From CATOSP01 sp965216155 (GTDB lineage: Bacteria > Chloroflexota > Dehalococcoidia > Lucifugimonadales > UBA3495): DNA of 64,000 nucleotides. The notes beneath the pieces are model-generated. The model made no database searches, was not told the DNA's origin, and worked only from the letters and a program-made list of their open reading frames with translations. Each line of letters opens with the position of its first letter. The stretch's first letter is position 1. Below, piece by piece: positions 59,737-64,000 of the stretch. Location: positions 434,001 through 498,000 of the forward strand of contig CBDCFD010000007.1 of assembly GCA_965216155.1 (NCBI GenBank). Direction: 5' to 3'. Made by a program: the position numbers and the translations under genes.

Positions 59737-60942
59737 TTGAAAATCCTGATAGCCAACGACACCTACCCACCGCAGTTGAACGGCGCAGCGGTGGCGACTC
59801 ACCGATTGGTCCAGGGACTGGCTAAGCGGGGGCATTCCGTATCAGTGGTGGCGCCCAACATGGCGTACCGGGACGAGGAGCATTCCGATCCATCCAGCCC
59901 GGGAGTAACAATCCACCGCATTAAGTCCGTTCCGACCAGACCCCTCCATCCCGAATTCCGCATCACCTCATGGGCACGAATCGACGCCAAACTTGAGCGG
60001 ATCTTTCGCAGTTTTCAGCCGGACATTGTTCATATTCAGAACCATTTTGTGGTTGGACACGGGTGTTTAAGGCAGTCCCGGAAATTCGGTATTCCCATAG
60101 TCGGCACCAATCACTTCATGCCGGAGAACCTGCTTCAATACTTTCCCAAACCCCTCCGTCCGGCGAGTTCGGCAGTCATGTGGAAACACTGCATGCGGGT
60201 CTACAACAAGCTGGACTGTGTTCTAGCGCCATCTCATGCTTGTCTCGACCTGTTGCGGAGCTCAGGATTGACCGCACCCGCTCGGGTAATTTCCAACGGA
60301 ATCGACTTGCAGCGATTCTTCGGTTGTCCGGCGCCGGAGAACATTCGAGAGAAGTACGGTATCCGGCCGGATGTCCCCACGTTCCTGGTGGTCGGCCGGT
60401 TGGAAAAGGACAAGAAAACTGACCTGGTCATCCGCGCCACGGCTGCGGCGGCCGCCCGTGGGAAAGTCCAAACGGTGGTTGTGGGAAGGGGTAAAGACGA
60501 GGCCGCGTTTCGCGGGTTGGCCAAGCGCCTTGGCCTGGACGGGGTGTTGGTGTTCACCGGGTTCGTTCCCGAGGAGGACCTCCCGGGCCTCTACAATATC
60601 TCAGACGTATACGTCGGAGCGGGAGCCGCTGAGTTACAAGGCTTAGCCGTGATGGAGGCGATGGCCACCGGGCTGCCGATTCTGGTTGCGAGTGCAGTTG
60701 CGTTGCCAGAGTTGGTTGAGGACGGAGTAAACGGCTTTCTCTTTGAACCGACAGTCGAGGACTTGGCTGAAAAGATGCTTCTCATGTTGGGACACCGAGA
60801 CCGTTGGGAGGCCATGGGCAAGCGCGGCCTGGCCGACATGCAACGCCATGACATGCCAGTGGTCCTGACAGAGATTGAGGAGCTATACCAGGAAATGCTT
60901 GCTGTCCCAACGGGTGGCCTTGCCCGGAGACCCATAGATTAG
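59737..60942 (+). CDS. GT4-family glycosyltransferase
   Basis: 401 residues from TTG 59737 with AAGGGAAAG upstream. KILIANDTYPPQLNGAAVATHRL and the donor-side DVYVGAGAAELQGLAVMEAMATGLPILVA (the E-x7-E block) are classical GT4 features, with GRLEKDKKTDLVIRA and VVGRGKDEAAFRGL for the nucleotide sugar. The nearest known relatives transfer glucose or galactose to diacylglycerol or phosphatidylinositol. Substrate not proven; envelope glycolipid synthesis fits the DedA and YihY neighbours. Confidence 0.92.
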   Translation: MKILIANDTYPPQLNGAAVATHRLVQGLAKRGHSVSVVAPNMAYRDEEHSDPSSPGVTIHRIKSVPTRPLHPEFRITSWARIDAKLERIFRSFQPDIVHIQNHFVVGHGCLRQSRKFGIPIVGTNHFMPENLLQYFPKPLRPASSAVMWKHCMRVYNKLDCVLAPSHACLDLLRSSGLTAPARVISNGIDLQRFFGCPAPENIREKYGIRPDVPTFLVVGRLEKDKKTDLVIRATAAAAARGKVQTVVVGRGKDEAAFRGLAKRLGLDGVLVFTGFVPEEDLPGLYNISDVYVGAGAAELQGLAVMEAMATGLPILVASAVALPELVEDGVNGFLFEPTVEDLAEKMLLMLGHRDRWEAMGKRGLADMQRHDMPVVLTEIEELYQEMLAVPTGGLARRPID

Positions 60943-60963
60943 GGGGCTTCGGGGTCAAGCCTC

Positions 60964-61983
60964 TCACTCCAAAGTCCCCTCAGCCTGGTCCTCCGTATGC
61001 AATAGCACGCCTCTGTCTATACCGCGGCGCAAGCGGCCATACTCGGAACTGAGCTCGGCTCCAAAGATGAGGATCAGCCCGCTTACGTAGGTCCACAGGG
61101 ACAACACTATCACCGGTGTAAGCGCTCCGTAGACGTTTTCAAAATTGGCGAAGGTGCTCAAGTAGAGAACGAAAAGGTTCTTCGCAAGTTCAAAGAGAAC
61201 GGCGGCGCAGACCGCGCCCGGCCAAATGTAATGCCAATAGGTCCTCGTGTTTGGCATAAACTTGTACATCAACAGGAACATCGCTGTTGTCAGGGCCAGG
61301 GAGCTTCCCTGCAAAATGGTAGGTGCAAGCCAGGCGAGCATGGAAGCATCTCCCCCGGCGTTGTCAACGAAGACGCGGTCGGCTGCCCGCGCCAACGCGA
61401 CCACGCCCATGGACACCAGGAACAGCAAACCTACCCCTGAGGCCATGGCCATTTGCCGCGGCTTGCTAATGAAAAAGGGGCGGTCAACGTGAACGTCCCA
61501 GGCCCGGTTGACAGCCCGGCTCACCCCCCCGAATACGGCACTCCCCGACCAAAGTAGGCCCAGGAACCCGAAAACTCCCAATGCTCCCCTAACCTTGAGC
61601 ACGGCTTCAAGGTTAGCGTCGATGAGTTGGTCCGACCCTGGGAAATAACCTGAGAGAGCATCGACTAGCCTCAACCGGATTTCGTCGGCCTCCAACACTA
61701 GACTCAACGCTGCGATGAGGAACAGGAACAGTGGAAACAGCGAGAAAAGGGCGTAATAGGACACTCCGGCCGCCATGTGGGTCGCGTCGTCGGACGACAT
61801 TTCTTTGAAAGTCCGCACAACCAGCTTCACGACAAACTTGGCTTCAAGCCAGTGCCGCGCGGGCCGGGTGGCACTCTCCAACATGCCCACCACGCCGCCA
61901 ACAAACTTTGAGCTTTTGAATCCCTTCAGCATATTAGTTCGGACCTGGTCGCGAGAGACAAGCGGGGGCTCAAACAAGGCCAT
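60964..61983 (-). CDS. YihY/BrkB-family membrane protein
   Basis: 339 residues with six spans. The pattern is DDATHMAAGVSYYALFSLFP (membrane entry), LVDALSGYFPGSDQLIDANL, the GALGVFGFLGLLWSGSAVFG block, DVHVDRPFFISKPRQMAMAS and YKFMPNTRTYWHYIWPGAVC, then VIVLSLWTYVSGLILIFGAEL, all as in the YihY/BrkB family (long called RNase BN but not a nuclease). It is probably an inner-membrane transporter or lipid-related protein. Converges with the glycosyltransferase gene, 21 bp from its stop. Confidence 0.93.
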   Translation of the reverse strand: MALFEPPLVSRDQVRTNMLKGFKSSKFVGGVVGMLESATRPARHWLEAKFVVKLVVRTFKEMSSDDATHMAAGVSYYALFSLFPLFLFLIAALSLVLEADEIRLRLVDALSGYFPGSDQLIDANLEAVLKVRGALGVFGFLGLLWSGSAVFGGVSRAVNRAWDVHVDRPFFISKPRQMAMASGVGLLFLVSMGVVALARAADRVFVDNAGGDASMLAWLAPTILQGSSLALTTAMFLLMYKFMPNTRTYWHYIWPGAVCAAVLFELAKNLFVLYLSTFANFENVYGALTPVIVLSLWTYVSGLILIFGAELSSEYGRLRRGIDRGVLLHTEDQAEGTLE

Positions 61984-62087
61984 GGGAGCTCTTCTTTCAC
62001 ATCCGCGGGGATTGCAGGAGGCTCCACCGCCAACACATTCCCGGAAACATCAAGAATTTCCTCTAATTCTACGCTACCCGAGTCCCC

Positions 62088-63110
62088 CTACCCCGGCAGT
62101 TCGGTTATGGACACCCAGGCTGGCCTGTTTCCCAAGGGGTAGGTCTCCAGCGGGGTCAATTCTCCGGAGTCAGCGTTGATGCTGAAGGTGGCCATACGGC
62201 CCGACTCCTGGCCGGCAGAGAAGACGAACTTGCCCTGCGGGTCCACACCGATGGCGTTGGGTATCGCCTCGGAGGCAACCCTGCCGGCGGGGGTCAGTTG
62301 CCCGGAGGAGGGGTCTATCGAGAAACAGGCGATGCTGTTGTGGCCCCGGTTGGGCGCGTATAGGAACCTCCCGGACGCGGTGACCAGGATCTGCGAGCAG
62401 GTGTTCCGTTCGGTGTAGCCGTCCGGCAGAGTGGCGACCGTCTGGAACGGTGACAACGTCCCTGTGGCAGTGTCCAGATTGTAGCCGGTTACGCTGCAAC
62501 CCTGCTCGTTGGAAAAGTAGAGGACGTCTAACGCGGGGTGGAAGCAGAAGTGGCGAGGTCCCAGGAACTCTTCAATCTCCACCCTTGCGGGGGAGTTTGG
62601 AGTTATGCGCCCGGTGTTTTCGTCGAACCGGAACTGGAAGATTGCGTTTGGGCCGTTCCCGGCGATATGCGGTACGAACGCGTAGGTATTGGCCGGGTCG
62701 GTCTGCATCGCGTGAGCGCCTGTCGCGGTCTCGAGCCATTCGGTCGGCGGCTCACCCACCGACCCATCACTGCCTATGGGATGTACTCCCACGTGGGCAC
62801 CCTGGTAGTAGGCCGATAGCACGAACTTCCCCTTGCGGTCTGTAGAGATGTAGGTGGGATTGAACTCCAGCGAGACCGACCCGTTTTGCGTGAGTCCTCC
62901 GGTAGCCTGGTCGATCTGGTAGCTGTTGATCTGGGGGACGTCCCGGCATCCGGCGTAAAGGAACTTTCGGTCCGGGCTGATCGCCAGGGTAAACGGGCCC
63001 CCAGGCACGGATACCTCAAGCTGGGGAGTTAGCTTTCCGGAATCCGGGCCTATGGTAAAGACGGATATCTGGTTATCTTCTTGCAGGGCTACGTACATGA
63101 AATAAGGCAT
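62088..63110 (-). CDS. Lactonase-family seven-bladed beta-propeller protein, copy 2
   Basis: 340 residues from ATG 63110, preceded by AAGGAGA. It is a close match to the protein at 3071-4093: YVALQEDNQISVFTIGPDSG, ISPDRKFLYAGCRD, TDRKGKFVLSAYYQGA, WLETATGAHAMQTDPANTYA, GPRHFCFHPALDVLYFSNEQ and SGRFLYAPNRGHNSIACFSI. A 20-residue N-terminal extension to 63170 is not supported. No signal peptide. Probably a lactone hydrolase in sugar or aromatic breakdown; a hydrolase gene follows upstream on the same strand. Confidence 0.88.
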   Translation of the reverse strand: MPYFMYVALQEDNQISVFTIGPDSGKLTPQLEVSVPGGPFTLAISPDRKFLYAGCRDVPQINSYQIDQATGGLTQNGSVSLEFNPTYISTDRKGKFVLSAYYQGAHVGVHPIGSDGSVGEPPTEWLETATGAHAMQTDPANTYAFVPHIAGNGPNAIFQFRFDENTGRITPNSPARVEIEEFLGPRHFCFHPALDVLYFSNEQGCSVTGYNLDTATGTLSPFQTVATLPDGYTERNTCSQILVTASGRFLYAPNRGHNSIACFSIDPSSGQLTPAGRVASEAIPNAIGVDPQGKFVFSAGQESGRMATFSINADSGELTPLETYPLGNRPAWVSITELPG

Positions 63111-63191
63111 CGTATTCTCCTTCAGGCAAATACCATCCGGGCTTAAAACAGATCGGCGGACTCTGGCCAATGGGACGTCTGCGGCCGGGGG

Positions 63192-63998
63192 TCATGACGC
63201 CTGGAGAGCTACAAACTTCCGCACCTGTTCGGTGCACCACTCCGGGTAAATTGCGTTAACTCCGTGCCCCAGTCCAGGGTAGACCACCAACCGGGAATTC
63301 GGTAATTCCTCAGCCATGAATTGTTGCTGTTCCAGGGTTGAAGTCGGTGATTCCTCCCCCGTCAATAGCAGGGTAGGGGTCGCGACCTCTTTCAGGTGAG
63401 GGCTAAAGTCCAAGGTGTCGAGATAGCCCTGGAGCTTGCGTCCAATGGAGGGAGAGGTCCGGTCCATCTCGGCGATGTACCACTCCTTCAGCCCCTCGGG
63501 CGCCACGCGAGTGTCCAACCGCATGTTAATGGTGGCGGTCGACCAGGTCCCGATACTCTGGCTCATAGCGGAGTCCCAGCCGCCGCCGGACCGCTCCCTG
63601 CGGGGTAGCCGGCATGGGGTGTTGCACAGGACCAGGGCGCGGATCCTCTGGGGATGGGTGTGGGCAAACTTGAGCCCGACGATTCCCCCAAAAGATTCAC
63701 CGGCGTACACGATCTGGTCTATACCAAGATTGTCGAGGATAGCGCGAAGGTCTTCTACAAATGTTTCCAGGGATGGCTCGTACTCGTCCTCTGGAAGGGC
63801 TGAGCCTCCCATACTACGCATGTCCGGCCGCAGGACGCGGAACTCGCGGGCCAGCAAGGGGACCCAACTATACCAGAACTTGCCGTTACGAGAAAAACCG
63901 TGCTGCAACAAGATTGTCGGCGAGGACCGCCAGGGGTCGGTGAAATCGTCGTCGTAGTAATGGAGCTCCACGCCGGAGTGCATGCGGAGAGTTGCCAC
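63192..63998 (-). CDS. Alpha/beta hydrolase at the window edge
   Basis: 268 residues if GTG 63998 is the start, only 2 bp from the window end, so an earlier start is possible. ILLQHGFSRNGKFWYSWVPL (oxyanion turn), RPDMRSMGGS, the nucleophile elbow YAGESFGGIVG (Ser), TLLLTGEESPTST (the usual acid position reads Glu) and YPGLGHGVNAIYP (His). It is an ordinary hydrolase of the epoxide hydrolase/haloperoxidase-like branch, with Glu for Asp if the alignment is right. The substrate is unknown; the lactonase gene next to it suggests a shared pathway. Confidence 0.85.
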   Translation of the reverse strand: MATLRMHSGVELHYYDDDFTDPWRSSPTILLQHGFSRNGKFWYSWVPLLAREFRVLRPDMRSMGGSALPEDEYEPSLETFVEDLRAILDNLGIDQIVYAGESFGGIVGLKFAHTHPQRIRALVLCNTPCRLPRRERSGGGWDSAMSQSIGTWSTATINMRLDTRVAPEGLKEWYIAEMDRTSPSIGRKLQGYLDTLDFSPHLKEVATPTLLLTGEESPTSTLEQQQFMAEELPNSRLVVYPGLGHGVNAIYPEWCTEQVRKFVALQAS

Positions 63999-64000
63999 GA

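Noticed and set aside
1..64000. tRNA or rRNA genes and CRISPR arrays
   Set aside because: No conserved rRNA segment, cloverleaf-like sequence or regular short repeat-spacer series was noticed. A covariance-model scan could still find a tRNA that reading by eye missed.

Overview
The window looks like a chromosomal piece of an uncultured Chloroflexota bacterium, most likely of the SAR202 type. This is inferred from content, not from a marker gene: no rRNA or tRNA was seen. The DNA is high-GC and densely coding, and GTG/TTG starts are common. The gene stock is typical of that group: family III CoA-transferases, beta-propeller lactonases, NHL-repeat proteins, DUF1800/DUF1501 pairs, a luciferase-like flavin oxidoreductase, many alpha/beta hydrolases, SDRs and VOC proteins. 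No CRISPR array or intact transposase was seen. Layout: 0-9.3 kb is catabolic (VOC protein, two CoA-transferases, lactonase, an acyl-CoA synthetase/ACP/acyltransferase fusion, alpha/beta hydrolase, metallo-beta-lactamase-fold hydrolase). 9.4-13.7 kb holds the first DUF1800 - HEPN-like - DUF1501 - NHL cassette, closed by a terminator. 13.7-14.9 kb is a patch of broken small genes. 14.9-19 kb has aroA, an SDR, a small membrane gene lodged between two copies of the SDR 3' end, and an amidohydrolase. 19.1-23.5 kb carries a promoter with a palindromic operator, an iron-type ABC permease and ATPase, and a DtxR/MntR-type regulator. 23.5-33.8 kb (minus strand) has two hydrolases, a luciferase-like oxidoreductase coupled to a XamI-type restriction-modification pair, two esterase paralogues of which one has Asp in place of the catalytic Ser, a UGSC-family gene readable only through an in-frame UGA (a selenoprotein), and a secreted protein with a duplicated domain. 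34-39.6 kb has a nitroreductase, an Asp-box propeller and a second NHL/DUF1501/DUF1800 cassette in inverted orientation. 40-44.4 kb has malate synthase G, another SDR, a second small membrane paralogue and an RDD protein. 44.4-48.6 kb is a copper-related set: a CopC-CopD-FixH-like-cytochrome c fusion, a protein with an inserted cupredoxin-like region, and a His-rich protein. 48.6-54.3 kb has a frameshifted VOC protein and the aapJQMP amino-acid ABC operon. 54.4-57.2 kb holds three nuclease-like genes, one flanked by 22-bp inverted repeats. 57.4-62 kb has envelope genes and a degenerate response regulator. The end repeats the lactonase and hydrolase theme. How the genes may work together: hydrolases, lactonases, CoA-transferases, oxidoreductases and VOC proteins suggest degradation of varied organic compounds through CoA thioesters, with malate synthase returning two-carbon units to central metabolism. 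The general amino-acid importer and the metal importer/regulator supply nutrients, and the copper set probably serves a respiratory oxidase or copper enzymes. The selenoprotein implies selenocysteine machinery elsewhere in the genome. The least explained items are the UGA-containing gene, the Asp-nucleophile esterase, the inverted-repeat nuclease unit, the SDR-tail duplication and a repeat family that starts at TAG stop codons.
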